In this document: one piece after another, positions 33,103 through 41,629 of the stretch
How the letters are laid out: each line of letters begins with the position of its first letter
Numbering within the stretch: the first letter of the stretch is position 1
Origin: Peribacillus frigoritolerans
GTDB taxonomy: Bacteria > Bacillota > Bacilli > Bacillales > Bacillaceae
Assembly: GCF_004358755.1 (NCBI RefSeq)
Contig: NZ_SMZY01000002.1
Coordinates: 310,001 to 374,000 of the forward strand
Direction of reading: 5' to 3'
DNA length: 64,000 bases
Notes under the pieces: model-generated
Told to the model about the DNA's origin: nothing
The model's database searches: none
Seen by the model: the letters and a program-made list of their open reading frames with translations, nothing else
Program-made: the position numbers and the translations under genes

Positions 33103-33750
33103 TTAATAAACAAATTTTAAAGCTTCCTCAATGTCTGATTCGCCAGAGAGGATTTCAAACGTTTTGTTTTTCACTTCTTCACCAGTAAGAGACGCTATCA
33201 GAACCGCCGCCACATCTTCACGGGAAATGCTGCGTTTTTCTTTGTTCTCGATTTTTTCTGAAGCTTCAATCTTTCCTGTGGCGCTGTCGTCCGTCAGTGC
33301 GCCAGGTCTGACAATCGTATAAGAAAGATCTGATCCCCGCAGATATTCGTCAGCAATTGCCTTTGCTTTGAAATACTGTTCCATTGATTCAGGACCTGCT
33401 GAAGGGTTATCTGTTCCCATTGAGCTCAGCATAACGAAATGCTGGATCCGATGTTCTTTAGCAGCGTCTATCAGATTTTTAGCCCCTTCCTGGTCAACAG
33501 AAATCGTTTTATCAGGTCCTGTTTTTGATCCAGATCCCGCAGCAAAAATGATGGCATCTGCTAAATGCACGGCATGGGATACATCCCCTTCAAGATCGCC
33601 GACGACTGTTTGGGCACCCAGCTTTTGAAGCTCTTTTTCCTGCTTCGGATCCCGCACCATTGCGATTGCGCGGTGCTCGCCTCCGCGTGCTATTTGTTCA
33701 ATTATATGTCTGCCTGTTTTTCCGTTAGCTCCTGCAATTAATACATTCAT
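33103..33750 (-). CDS. NAD(P)-binding atypical short-chain dehydrogenase (YhfK-like)
   Basis: A 215-residue Rossmann protein with MNVLIAGANGKTGRHIIEQ at the N-terminus (G-x-x-G-x-x-G), GDLEGDVSHAVHLADAIIFAAGSGS in the middle and YTIVRPGALTDD typical of the NmrA/YhfK/YwnB group. This group lacks the classical Tyr-x-x-x-Lys catalytic pair in the usual context and is often redox-sensing. The ATG at 33750 (10 nt after AAAGGTG) begins directly at the Rossmann strand, so the longer frame to 33810 is rejected. Substrate unknown. Confidence 0.78.
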   Translation of the reverse strand: MNVLIAGANGKTGRHIIEQIARGGEHRAIAMVRDPKQEKELQKLGAQTVVGDLEGDVSHAVHLADAIIFAAGSGSKTGPDKTISVDQEGAKNLIDAAKEHRIQHFVMLSSMGTDNPSAGPESMEQYFKAKAIADEYLRGSDLSYTIVRPGALTDDSATGKIEASEKIENKEKRSISREDVAAVLIASLTGEEVKNKTFEILSGESDIEEALKFVY

Positions 33751-33828
33751 TCTAAACAACACCTTTATAAGTAGTATGACTGTACTCTTCCCCCAGGAAA
33801 CTCTCTTCAAACGTATGGGTATGTTTTA

Positions 33829-34695
33829 TCAGGATAATACGTGATGCGGCTCATGCCACTTCTGCAGAGCCTCAAAACAGGCTTCTGCATCCTGTAAGCC
33901 CTGCTCATAGAGCCGTTCAAGTTTAACCGGATTTCGTTCAATCCGGTCAACCTCAAGCTTTCTGGATGGACGGATGACAAACACATTTCCGAGCTTTTCC
34001 TGCTCCTCAATATAATCAAGCGTCTGATTGTACTGCTCATAGCGGTTCAGCATGGCATCTGCAAGCAATGGATACGCTCTGAATGACCGTCTGACCATCC
34101 ACTCCATGCTGCTCTTTTTCTTTCTGTATCCTGCATTTCTGGTTAAGATCACCACATTGCGGGCATTGCCGTCTGATTGAGATTTTCTGATCGGGATCGA
34201 ATCGACAATCCCGCCGTCAAGCAGTTTCCTTCCTTCATAGTCAATCATTGGGGCTATAAACGGAAGGGAGCTTGAGGCTCTTAATATCGTTAAAATATCC
34301 TTGCCGATATCATTTTTATTATAGTAAACAGGCTCCCCTGTCTTGCAGTCTGTTGTTCCCACTAAAAATGTCTGATCACTTTTCAAAAAGGAATCAAAAT
34401 TAAACGGAACAAGCTTGTTTGGAATTTCATCAAAAATGAAGTCCATCCCAAACAGCTGTTTATGACGGATATAATTGCTTAACGATAAATAGCTTTTATG
34501 ATTGGCGTAATTGATGTTGACCGTTTTATTTCTTCCTTTTTGCCTGGAAACATAGGAAGCACCCATGCAGGCACCTGCTGAAACCCCGATGACATAGGGG
34601 AAATAAAGATCTTTTTCCATGAAATATTCTAAAACACCTGCTGTATAAACCCCGCGCATTCCTCCGCCTTCGAGGACAAGACCTGATGAAACCAA
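33829..34695 (-). CDS. Patatin-like phospholipase family protein
   Basis: A 288-residue protein with the complete patatin active site: oxyanion loop LEGGGMRGVYTAGVL, nucleophile elbow GVSAGACMG (Ser about 41) and catalytic Asp in LLDGGIVDSIP (about 162). The family hydrolyses acyl esters of membrane lipids, and bacterial members of this YjjU-like type are cytosolic. The start is TTG at 34695, 7 nt after AGAGGCG. There is no signal peptide. The 184 bp between it and ykvS are a divergent promoter region without a gene. Confidence 0.8.
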   Translation of the reverse strand: MVSSGLVLEGGGMRGVYTAGVLEYFMEKDLYFPYVIGVSAGACMGASYVSRQKGRNKTVNINYANHKSYLSLSNYIRHKQLFGMDFIFDEIPNKLVPFNFDSFLKSDQTFLVGTTDCKTGEPVYYNKNDIGKDILTILRASSSLPFIAPMIDYEGRKLLDGGIVDSIPIRKSQSDGNARNVVILTRNAGYRKKKSSMEWMVRRSFRAYPLLADAMLNRYEQYNQTLDYIEEQEKLGNVFVIRPSRKLEVDRIERNPVKLERLYEQGLQDAEACFEALQKWHEPHHVLS

Positions 34696-34879
34696 GCTGA
34701 TTCGCCTCTTTCAAAATCAATTTTATCTTACTATAACATGCTTCATCCACCTGCTTCATCTAATCTGTTTGGCCTTTTTTCAAAATTATTACACAATTTT
34801 AACTGAAAGCCTTTACTTAACGGAAAAAATAATGTTAAATAGTCCTAATGGGGGATCTGTATAGAGAAGGAGAGAGGAA

Positions 34880-35068
34880 ATGAAAATCGCTAAAGTTGGC
34901 AATGTGATTGAATTCAGAGACGGTTTACGTGGCATCGTGGAGAAAGTTAATGAAAATTCAGTGATTGTAGACTTGACGTATATGGAAAATTTCCGAGATT
35001 TAGATCTTGAGAGACGGACGGTCGTCAATCATAAAAACTATAAAATTGTAAAAGAACAGCTTCATTAA
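34880..35068 (+). CDS. ykvS: DUF2187 protein YkvS
   Basis: A 62-residue protein matching the small DUF2187 family: AKVGNVIEFRDGLRGIVEKV, NSVIVDLTYMENF and TVVNHKNYKIV. This is a KOW/SH3-like beta barrel found in Firmicutes (B. subtilis YkvS), of unknown function. AAGGAGAGAGG precedes the ATG. In B. subtilis it is followed by ykvT; here about 3 kb of inserted genes separate them. Confidence 0.82.
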   Translation: MKIAKVGNVIEFRDGLRGIVEKVNENSVIVDLTYMENFRDLDLERRTVVNHKNYKIVKEQLH

Positions 35069-35072
35069 TTTT

Positions 35073-35120
35073 AAAAACAGCAGTCTGAAGGAGGATTCTC
35101 CATCAGGCTGTTTTATTTTT
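35073..35120 (+). terminator. Terminator after ykvS
   Basis: Interrupted AAAACAG...CTGTTTT hairpin followed by T-run. Confidence 0.65.
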
Positions 35121-35218
35121 TACTCACAATAGATTTTACATTGCTTTATGGAAAATGAACCATACTAGATAATGAAGTCCGGATTTGACTTCTAGATCAA
35201 GGAAAAGAGGTGCCTCAA

Positions 35219-35725
35219 ATGGAGTATCGGCTGCTGACAGAAGAAGACACAGAACAGTACCGGGCACTGCGGCTGCAGGCCCTGAATGAGCTGCCTGCAA
35301 ACTTTGCTTCAAGCTTTGAAACGGAAAAGAAAAAATCAATTGAAGAATTAATTCAGGAAATCACTCCTTCTGCATCCGCTTTTGTAATGGGCGCATTTGC
35401 AGACGCAGAGCTCGCAGGGATTGCTGCGTTCAAACAGGAAAATCTTGAAAAAATGAAGCATCGCGGTCAAATTCTGGGCATGTACATCTCTCCTGTCATG
35501 CGCGGCAAAGGTTTAGGCAAAAAACTGCTGAGCTCTCTAATTGAACGAATAAGAGAAAATGCTGCCATTGAAAAAATCGATCTTGCGGTTGCGGTTGATA
35601 ATCATGGCGCCAAAGCTTTGTATGAGTCTTTGGGCTTTGTCCAGTTCGGCGAATACACAGAAGCGCTGAAACTTGCAGATGATTATGTAGATGAGGCGTA
35701 TATGTGTTTGGAGCTTCAACGGTGA
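35219..35725 (+). CDS. GNAT-family N-acetyltransferase
   Basis: 168 residues with EYRLLTEEDTEQYRALRLQA at the start, the acetyl-CoA-binding loop MYISPVMRGKGLGKKLLSSL (about 83-102; the R/Q-x-x-G-x-G/A motif is RGKGLG) and the C-terminal DNHGAKALYESLGFVQFG. The start ATG at 35219 lies after AGAGGTG; the in-frame GTG at 35210 is part of that site. Substrate unknown. It is a free-standing gene. Confidence 0.78.
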   Translation: MEYRLLTEEDTEQYRALRLQALNELPANFASSFETEKKKSIEELIQEITPSASAFVMGAFADAELAGIAAFKQENLEKMKHRGQILGMYISPVMRGKGLGKKLLSSLIERIRENAAIEKIDLAVAVDNHGAKALYESLGFVQFGEYTEALKLADDYVDEAYMCLELQR

Positions 35726-35837
35726 ATTGGCAGCTTTCTATAGTTAGTCTGGCTGTCGGAACAGGGCAAGCTGAATGAATATAACTCGAAAAGACTACGG
35801 TCCAATTCACGAGAAAAATCTGGTGCAGCCTATAAAA

Positions 35838-35861
35838 AAATCCGCTGCAGGCAGCGGATTT
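35838..35861. terminator. Bidirectional terminator
   Basis: AAATCCGCTGC/GCAGCGGATTT stem between convergent genes. Confidence 0.82.
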
Positions 35862-35888
35862 CTCATTTTCTATGTAACTGATAAGCTA

Positions 35889-36686
35889 TTATTGATAAAC
35901 TTTAATGTTGACTGTTTTTCTGCCCCAATTGATGGCACTGTTTTGTCCTGCAATAAAGACATCAATTTTGCTGCCTGTAATGGCGCCGCCGATATCAGCT
36001 GCAATAGCTTTACCGTAGCCTTCAACTTCTACAGTTGAGCCAATTGGAATCACATTCGGATCAACGGCAATTACTTTCGCTTCAGGGTATTTTTTTAAAT
36101 CCACACCCATCTTCGTCACTCCGGAACAGCCATCGCATGAAGCCGTATAAGCTGTGCTTGTAACCGTTAACTCTTTTACAGTCCCTGAAACACTGCTTGA
36201 TTTTTGATTTAACTTACTAAAGGTTTGCGGTCCAGCGATACCATCACTTTTCAGTCCTTTTTGCTGCTGAAAATTGGCAACTGCACTTTTCGTGCCGTTT
36301 CCGTACATTCCATCAACAATACCAGTATATGCTCCCCACTCTTTCAGCAGACGCTGAAGCTTGATGACTGGTTTTCCCATATCGCCATAGCGCAACACTT
36401 TAATTTTTTGATTCGTTTGCGGTCCAGCTATCCCATCAACTTGGATACGGCTGTTTTCCTGAAAATCTTTCACCGCTTCTTTTGTAATTGGTCCATAATA
36501 GCCTGTCTCTTCAAAATATGGATACACACTTTTTGTTAAAAGATGCTCCTGCAGTTCTTTCACATCTGAATGGCTCATTCCCTGTGAAAGTGTTCTGTCT
36601 CCCAGTGCCGCTTCCCCGCTCAATGGAAAAATTACGCTTACACTGAGTACAGATGCGCCGATTAAGCCCATAAGCTTTTTCCTCAT
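35889..36686 (-). CDS. Exported 3D-domain protein with two peptidoglycan-binding domains
   Basis: 265 residues. A signal peptide (1-27, ending GEAA) is followed by two PG_binding_1 modules (about 35-90 with GYYGPITKEAVKDFQ, and 95-150 with GMYGNGTKSAVANFQ). A 3D domain (about 175-262) comes last, with Asp-containing landmarks TSTAYTASCDGC, VIAVDPNVIPIG and AADIGGAITGSKIDVF. The 3D domain has the double-psi barrel of MltA-type lytic transglycosylases. It is probably a cell-wall lytic enzyme of growing cells or spores (YocH/YorM-type). ATG at 36686 follows GAGGAGGGG. Confidence 0.83.
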   Translation of the reverse strand: MRKKLMGLIGASVLSVSVIFPLSGEAALGDRTLSQGMSHSDVKELQEHLLTKSVYPYFEETGYYGPITKEAVKDFQENSRIQVDGIAGPQTNQKIKVLRYGDMGKPVIKLQRLLKEWGAYTGIVDGMYGNGTKSAVANFQQQKGLKSDGIAGPQTFSKLNQKSSSVSGTVKELTVTSTAYTASCDGCSGVTKMGVDLKKYPEAKVIAVDPNVIPIGSTVEVEGYGKAIAADIGGAITGSKIDVFIAGQNSAINWGRKTVNIKVYQ

Positions 36687-36819
36687 ATTGCCCCTCCTCA
36701 AGTATTAGTAATACATCACACTATACGTGAAAAAGATGGGAGTGTTGGTGTAATAAGGATAAAACGAAGCGGAAGAACTAGAAAACTGGCATTTATTAGT
36801 CTAAATTTCGACAAATTAC

Positions 36820-37611
36820 TCATAAGTGTTTAAGGTATCTTTCAGGCGAATTCAGAAATCCTTTCGTGATTTTCACATGTTCTAAATCATCATATTGCAC
36901 GCTTTTTAACGGCAAGTCATCAAGGGAATAAATAACAGCATCCGGAAAAGCCATTAGGATAGGAGAATGAGTCGCAATGATAAATTGCGATCCTTCTTTG
37001 ATCATTTCAAGCAGCATGCTGATCAAACTCAGCTGTTTCATCGGAGACAGCGGACCCTCAGGCTCATCTAGCAAGTAAAAGCCATTTGAACGAAATCTGG
37101 TTTGAAAAAACGACAAAAACCGCTCTCCATGTGACTGGTTATCGAGCCCTCTCCCGTACAATTCCTCTATTTCTCCTATTGTCTTATGATAAGGAGACGC
37201 CGCAAGCTGCCTTGCCAAAATCGATTTCCCCCGGTACTCCTCTTCAACTTCTTCTAACCTTTTTTCCGCCTCTGCCCTCATGCGCGAGACATTGCGTGCA
37301 TAAGTCAGAAAGTCATCCGCTTTCAGGTAAAAACCTTTTTTTGTTTTCGCACTCCATGAAAGCTTCAACTCGCGGGAAAATTTCCTGATCTCTTCATTTA
37401 TATCGTCATCTTCTGCTGATGCAATCCGGATTAAACCGGATTGCTCTGCGATTGCTTCAAGCAGAGTTGTCTTGCCTGTCCCATTTTCTCCCGCAAGAAT
37501 CGTTACCTGTGCTTCAAACGACAGAGTGAGAGACTCTTTAAAAAGGGGAAGTCCATATGGATACTCCTGCTTTTTGTGATCAGGAATAAAGCTGACTCTT
37601 TTTAAGTGCAC
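36820..37611 (-). CDS. Stand-alone AAA (ABC-type) ATPase
   Basis: 263 residues of the AAA_21/RecF-like class. Walker A is GENGTGKTT (about 40-48), the signature-like segment is SHGERFLSFF, and Walker B with catalytic Glu is FYLLDEPEGPLSP. The final H-loop is IIATHSPILMA. No transmembrane partner lies nearby. The start is GTG at 37611, 9 nt after AAAGGAG. It is divergent from an SRAP gene. Proteins like this are often annotated as predicted ATPases; a role in DNA or stress metabolism is only a guess. Confidence 0.75.
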   Translation of the reverse strand: MHLKRVSFIPDHKKQEYPYGLPLFKESLTLSFEAQVTILAGENGTGKTTLLEAIAEQSGLIRIASAEDDDINEEIRKFSRELKLSWSAKTKKGFYLKADDFLTYARNVSRMRAEAEKRLEEVEEEYRGKSILARQLAASPYHKTIGEIEELYGRGLDNQSHGERFLSFFQTRFRSNGFYLLDEPEGPLSPMKQLSLISMLLEMIKEGSQFIIATHSPILMAFPDAVIYSLDDLPLKSVQYDDLEHVKITKGFLNSPERYLKHL

Positions 37612-37702
37612 CTGTGATCTCTCCTTTTTATTTTATTATACGGCTTCACCTTGTTTAAAGGGAATGATAACGGTATTATTTTACATAAAAAGGAGAATGC
37701 CC

Positions 37703-38377
37703 ATGTGCGGAAGATACACTTTATTCGCAGAATATGCTGATCTTGTAGACCGATTTCAGATCGGCGCAGCCATTGAAGAAGATGAATATGTATACAGCTA
37801 CAACATTGCTCCTTCCCATGAGGTCCTGTCCGTGATTAATGATGGGACTCAAAATCGAATGGGGTTTTTAAAGTGGGGACTCATCCCTCCTTTTGCAAAG
37901 GATGAAAAAATCGGATATAAAACCATCAATGCCAGAGCAGAAACATTGGCGGATAAACCAAGCTTCAGAAATGCTTTCAGAAAAAAAAGATGCCTTGTAC
38001 TGGCCGATTCGTTCTATGAATGGAAACGGCAGGCAGGCGGGAAAACCCCGATGAGAATTAAATTGAAAACAGGTGAACCCTTCGGCATGGCAGGGTTATG
38101 GGAAACATGGAAATCGCCAACTGGCAAAACCATCTATTCCTGCACGGTAATCACAACCGAACCAAACAAACTGATGAGCTCCATTCACGACAGAATGCCG
38201 GTCATCCTGAAGCCTGAAGACGAAGCAAGATGGCTCGACCCCTCCATTCATGATCCAGATGATCTGCATCCGTTCTTGAAGCCATTCGACGAGACGCAAA
38301 TGGAGGCATTTGAAGTATCGTCTGAAGTAAATTCTCCTAAAAATAATGGTGTACATTTGATTCGGGAGATTTGTTGA
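37703..38377 (+). CDS. SRAP/HMCES-family abasic-site crosslinking protein (YedK-like)
   Basis: 224 residues starting MCGRYTLF, so that Cys2 becomes the N-terminal residue after Met removal, as needed to form the thiazolidine crosslink to abasic sites. The other active-site residues are present: Asn in NARAET, Glu in DSFYEWK and His in SIHDRMPVIL. The ATG at 37703 lies 7 nt after AAGGAG; the longer frame would hide Cys2 and is rejected. The protein shields abasic sites in single-stranded DNA. I see no LexA box in the upstream gap. Confidence 0.87.
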   Translation: MCGRYTLFAEYADLVDRFQIGAAIEEDEYVYSYNIAPSHEVLSVINDGTQNRMGFLKWGLIPPFAKDEKIGYKTINARAETLADKPSFRNAFRKKRCLVLADSFYEWKRQAGGKTPMRIKLKTGEPFGMAGLWETWKSPTGKTIYSCTVITTEPNKLMSSIHDRMPVILKPEDEARWLDPSIHDPDDLHPFLKPFDETQMEAFEVSSEVNSPKNNGVHLIREIC

Positions 38378-38497
38378 ATAAAGGCAAACTTCAAAATCTA
38401 CCCTGCTAAACCGAATAACGGTATTGGAGGGTACGGAAGCGCATGAATCGCAATCGGATTAAGGAAATTAAACTCTGTTCAAAGACTGCCAAATATA

Positions 38498-38531
38498 AAA
38501 AAACCAGCTCCTGAGGCAGGAACTGGTTTTA
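38498..38531 (-). terminator. Terminator of the candidate structured RNA
   Basis: On the minus strand AAAACCAGTTCCT/AGGAGCTGGTTTT followed by T5 and an A/T-rich stretch. It could also serve the plus-strand SRAP gene. Confidence 0.8.
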
Positions 38532-38729
38532 AATGTTTAAAGAAAGAAGCCACAATTGCCGTAACTTACGTAAGAAAGTTTTAAACCACCACTTCTCAAA
38601 GTGGGTGTTTGCAGCAGCTTTCCTGTCTTCCTCAGCAAATGGAGGCATGACATTTCAGATGCGATATAAAACTCCCTATTACAGCTTAAAGGTTAAAACT
38701 TAATTATCATTACGTACAATGCAGCTTGT
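38498..38729 (-). ncRNA. Candidate structured non-coding RNA (about 230 nt), unknown family
   Basis: A 437-bp gene-free stretch carries a good minus-strand promoter (TTGACC, 17 nt, TAATAT, 38736-38764). The transcript would end at a strong terminator. Near its 5' end AAGTTTTAACC (38691-38701) can pair with GGTTTAAAACTT (38576-38587) with a one-base bulge, and ACGTAA further out can pair with TTACGT. Inside is a stable CCCACTTTGAGAAGTGG hairpin (38592-38604 region). No coding frame fills it. The long rod with interrupted pairing is compatible with a 6S-like RNA, but I cannot assign it by sequence. Confidence 0.5.
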
Positions 38730-38735
38730 ATTAGT

Positions 38736-38764
38736 ATATTACAACATTATGCTGCAGCGGTCAA
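38736..38764 (-). promoter_or_regulatory. SigA promoter of the candidate RNA
   Basis: Minus strand TTGACC (38759-38764), 17 nt, TAATAT (38736-38741); no start codon with a ribosome binding site follows. Confidence 0.7.
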
Positions 38765-38814
38765 CCGGAAAGTTTCGCTGCTCAAAGAAAACTTAACAGC
38801 AGTTTTCAGCTCAT

Positions 38815-39141
38815 TTACCATGCGTCTTCTTCCGTCCCGGGATCATAGATCCACCGCTCCAGATGCAGGTGATAATCACTGATAAAAGAAATGCCTTCAT
38901 CTTCTAATAATTTTTTCTGCAGTCTGCAGGATTCTGTTCCCTTCATGCCGATTCCCCCTTTGGAATTGATAACACGATGCCATGGGAGGTGATGCTTTTC
39001 ACTCATTGAGTGAAGAATGCGGACAACCTGCCGCGCCCCTCTGGGCTGGCCTGCGCACCTGGCAACTTGTCCATACGTCATCACTTTGCCGGGAGGTATC
39101 GATTTTATGATAAATACCGCTCTTTGCGTAAAAGTCTCCAT
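38815..39141 (-). CDS. Alkyltransferase-like (ATL) DNA-repair protein
   Basis: 108 residues of the methylguanine-DNA methyltransferase fold, with TYGQVARCAGQPRGARQVVR containing the DNA-binding helix and arginine finger. The active site reads PWHRV instead of PCHRV: tryptophan replaces the acceptor cysteine, which defines ATL proteins. These bind O6-alkylguanine without repairing it and hand the lesion to nucleotide excision repair. It is short, as expected for an ATL lacking the Ada N-terminal domain. Confidence 0.88.
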   Translation of the reverse strand: METFTQRAVFIIKSIPPGKVMTYGQVARCAGQPRGARQVVRILHSMSEKHHLPWHRVINSKGGIGMKGTESCRLQKKLLEDEGISFISDYHLHLERWIYDPGTEEDAW

Positions 39142-39225
39142 ACAAAATCCCCCTGTGTACTTATTTTCTTATATGATAAACTAAACACAAAATACATTTC
39201 ACTACAAACAGAGAGGGTGCTGATC

Positions 39226-39507
39226 ATGGCGAAAAAAATCCAGATACCATCAAATCTCTTAACCCATCACTATAATCAGAACGAAAAGTCCGAAGTGAAG
39301 ATTGTTACACCTTAATATGAACTGAATCCAGATGAATATTTTTCTGAAGAACTGTCTAAGCATTTAAAACAGAAGCGATGGAGCTTTTTTATTCATATGT
39401 ACGCAAAGCAAACCGCACTGCAGGCGAGAATGAATTTGTATTTAAGTAAAAGCATGTTGTCCCGCCTCGTTTCGAGTTATAATAGAACCAAGGTCGAATC
39501 TCTATGA
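39226..39507 (+). pseudogene. Small gene interrupted by an in-frame TAA
   Basis: A good start (ATG 8 nt after GAGAGGG) opens MAKKIQIPSNLLTHHYNQNE and stops at TAA (39313-39315) after 29 codons. The same frame then continues for 63 codons without a stop, with protein-like composition (YELNPDEYFSEELSKHL, LYLSKSMLSRLVSSYN), to a TGA at 39505. The whole would be about 92 residues. A CAA-to-TAA change is the simplest explanation. A 29-residue peptide followed by random sequence is the alternative. Family unknown. Confidence 0.45.
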
Positions 39508-39524
39508 AATAGGATGGTGACTAT

Positions 39525-39656
39525 ATGAAAAACCGAGACAAGCGTCAAAAACGCAAGCGTGACATGCTGAAGGATTATATTAAAAGCAGGTTAAAGAATT
39601 TAAAGCCAAAAACGAGCAAGTCACCCGTATCAAATCACCAATCAGGACGCAAATAA
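39525..39656 (+). CDS. 43-residue highly basic small protein, uncharacterised
   Basis: MKNRDKRQKRKRDMLKDYIK opens a 43-codon frame in which about 40% of residues are Lys or Arg. GGTGA lies 4-8 nt before the ATG. It starts 17 bp after the end of the interrupted gene and may share its transcript. Such composition suggests nucleic-acid or ribosome binding, but I recognise no family. Confidence 0.4.
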   Translation: MKNRDKRQKRKRDMLKDYIKSRLKNLKPKTSKSPVSNHQSGRK

Positions 39657-39741
39657 TAAATAATCATTTTTTATTAGGTTATCCTGCTTAGCTGTGCTAA
39701 AATGAAAGCAACCATTTAACAAAGCTTGTAACATGATACCT

Positions 39742-39774
39742 CCCCCTGCTCAGAGAATCTGAGCGGGGGTTTTT
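39742..39774 (+). terminator. Strong plus-strand terminator
   Basis: CCCCCTGCTCAG/CTGAGCGGGGG stem with loop AGAAT and T5. It ends the 43-codon gene transcript or a short RNA starting near 39705. Confidence 0.85.
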
Positions 39775-39950
39775 AATGTTTGGGCCGCTTCACAGCACTT
39801 CTCTATTGACCGTTCTGCTTTATAAGCCTTCCGCTTACCGCTTCTTATTAACCGTATAGCCGTTTTCACCGCACATTCAATGCTCTCGCATTAAAATCTG
39901 ATTAATACTCTCACACGTTTACATCCTGCGTTACTATAAAAATGCATACA

Positions 39951-39982
39951 AAAAAACAGCCTCTATAAAAGAGACTGTTTTA
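39951..39982 (-). terminator. Terminator of the cold-shock gene
   Basis: AAACAG-CTCT/AGAG-CTGTTT hairpin followed by a T-run on the minus strand. Confidence 0.75.
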
Positions 39983-39997
39983 TATGTCAGCTTAAAA

Positions 39998-40276
<279 letters not shown>

Positions 40277-40324
40277 TTAGCACTTGTTCTTTCCTTGCGT
40301 ACCGAACAAAAATAATTCTTAATA

Positions 40325-40353
40325 AATATAACATGGATTAATTTAAAAAGCAA
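40325..40353 (-). promoter_or_regulatory. Promoter of the cold-shock gene
   Basis: Minus strand TTGCTT, 17 nt, TATATT, giving a leader of about 120 nt typical of csp genes. Confidence 0.6.
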
Positions 40354-40382
40354 ATTATGCCCGAAAATAATTTCGGAATTTA

Positions 40383-40880
40383 TCAGCGATTGTCGATTTT
40401 CTCCGGATACATATCATGATTCATCATGCGGTGCTCCGCCATTTGTTCGTATTTTGTACCTGGTTTTCCGTAGTTTGTATACGGATCGATTGATATTCCG
40501 CCGCGCGGAGTGAACTTGCCCCATACTTCGATATATCTTGGGTCCATCAGTTCAATCAGATCGTTCATGATGATGTTCATGCAGTCTTCATGGAAGTCTC
40601 CGTGATTGCGGAAGCTGAATAAATAAAGTTTCAATGATTTGCTTTCCACCATTTTTTTATCAGGAATATAGCTGATATAAATAGTTGCAAAGTCAGGCTG
40701 TCCTGTTTTTGGACAGAGGCTTGTGAATTCCGGGCAATTAAACTTTACAAAGTAATCGCGGTTTTCGTGTTTGTTATCAAATGATTCTAATATGTCAGGG
40801 CTGTATTCGAATAAATAATTTGTTCCCTGATTGCCAAGTAATGTTACATCGGTTAATTCTGAATCTTGTCTTCCAGCCAT
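40383..40880 (-). CDS. queF: NADPH-dependent preQ0 reductase QueF
   Basis: 165 residues, the short (type I) form of the tunnelling-fold enzyme that reduces 7-cyano-7-deazaguanine to preQ1. The nucleophilic cysteine C56 lies in [17 protein letters not shown], with the proton donor D63. The motif [20 protein letters not shown] follows (NADPH and substrate binding). It is the last gene of the queCDEF operon. Confidence 0.95.
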   Translation of the reverse strand: MAGRQDSELTDVTLLGNQGTNYLFEYSPDILESFDNKHENRDYFVKFNCPEFTSLCPKTGQPDFATIYISYIPDKKMVESKSLKLYLFSFRNHGDFHEDCMNIIMNDLIELMDPRYIEVWGKFTPRGGISIDPYTNYGKPGTKYEQMAEHRMMNHDMYPEKIDNR

Positions 40881-40900
40881 AATCAGCCTTCCTTTCTTAA

Positions 40901-41629
40901 TTAAACTCCTCTTTTATTTCCCCATACAAGGGTGTGCAGCTGCGGCAGTACGCGCGCATTATTTAAGCCTTCTTCTGATACAGCCCGGTCAATCAGCCAC
41001 TCATACCTTGTCAGCAAATGAGAAATTAACTTTCCATCATCCGGTTCGTGAACCAGATCATTTCCCACCTGAAGGTAAAATGGGATTTCCGGGTATTTCA
41101 GGTGCACCATTTTTGCAAACTCCAGATCCTGCTCATCAAAGACAACTACTTTTAAACTTGCATGATAAAGACGGTTTTTTCCCCTTAGATAGAGAATAAT
41201 TTCATCTAATTTAGTGAAGTCAGTCTTCATGCCTGAGCTTGGCGGCTTTGGAGAAATCGTTAAATCATCAATTTGATCGAACCAGGGCTGCAGACGGCTG
41301 CCCTGTGTTTCAATCGCCACTTTTACATTCTTTTCGTGAAGAAGATCAATCAGTTCATTCAGGTTCCCAAGTAAAGCAGGATTTCCGCCTGAAATGGTCA
41401 CGTGAGAAAAATGGCTTCCGCCAAGTGCGAACAGCTCTGTCCAAATTTCTTCGGCTGTTAGTTGTCTAATGTCATCTTTAGCAGATCCATCCCATGTGAA
41501 AGCAGAGTCACACCAGCTGCAGGAATAATCACACCCTGCCGTACGGACAAACATTGTTTTTTGGCCGATAACCATCCCTTCACCCTGGATCGTCGGGCCG
41601 AAGATTTCTAATACAGGAAACTTTTTCAT
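40901..41629 (-). CDS. queE: 7-carboxy-7-deazaguanine synthase QueE (radical SAM)
   Basis: 242 residues. The cluster motif is C33-x3-C37-x2-C40 in [10 protein letters not shown], the CX3CX2C form typical of full-length Bacillus-type Que[15 protein letters not shown] precedes it. It rearranges carboxytetrahydropterin to the deazaguanine ring. It overlaps queD by 4 bp. Confidence 0.94.
   Translation of the reverse strand: MKKFPVLEIFGPTIQGEGMVIGQKTMFVRTAGCDYSCSWCDSAFTWDGSAKDDIRQLTAEEIWTELFALGGSHFSHVTISGGNPALLGNLNELIDLLHEKNVKVAIETQGSRLQPWFDQIDDLTISPKPPSSGMKTDFTKLDEIILYLRGKNRLYHASLKVVVFDEQDLEFAKMVHLKYPEIPFYLQVGNDLVHEPDDGKLISHLLTRYEWLIDRAVSEEGLNNARVLPQLHTLVWGNKRGV

Larger units (their letters stand above)
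39657..39997. other. Gene-free interval with two terminators
   Basis: About 340 bp. It contains a TAAAAT -10-like site near 39697, a C-rich short segment ending in a strong plus-strand terminator (39742-39774), then 175 bp in which I see nothing, and finally the terminator of the cold-shock gene. Confidence 0.5.

Noticed and set aside
38443-38514. 23-codon ORF after GGAGGG
   Set aside because: It overlaps the candidate RNA terminator and has no protein-like features; the ribosome site could be chance.
38498-38729. Riboswitch or T-box for the candidate RNA
   Set aside because: No known aptamer core and no T-box sequence was found, and no gene follows on its strand before the terminator.
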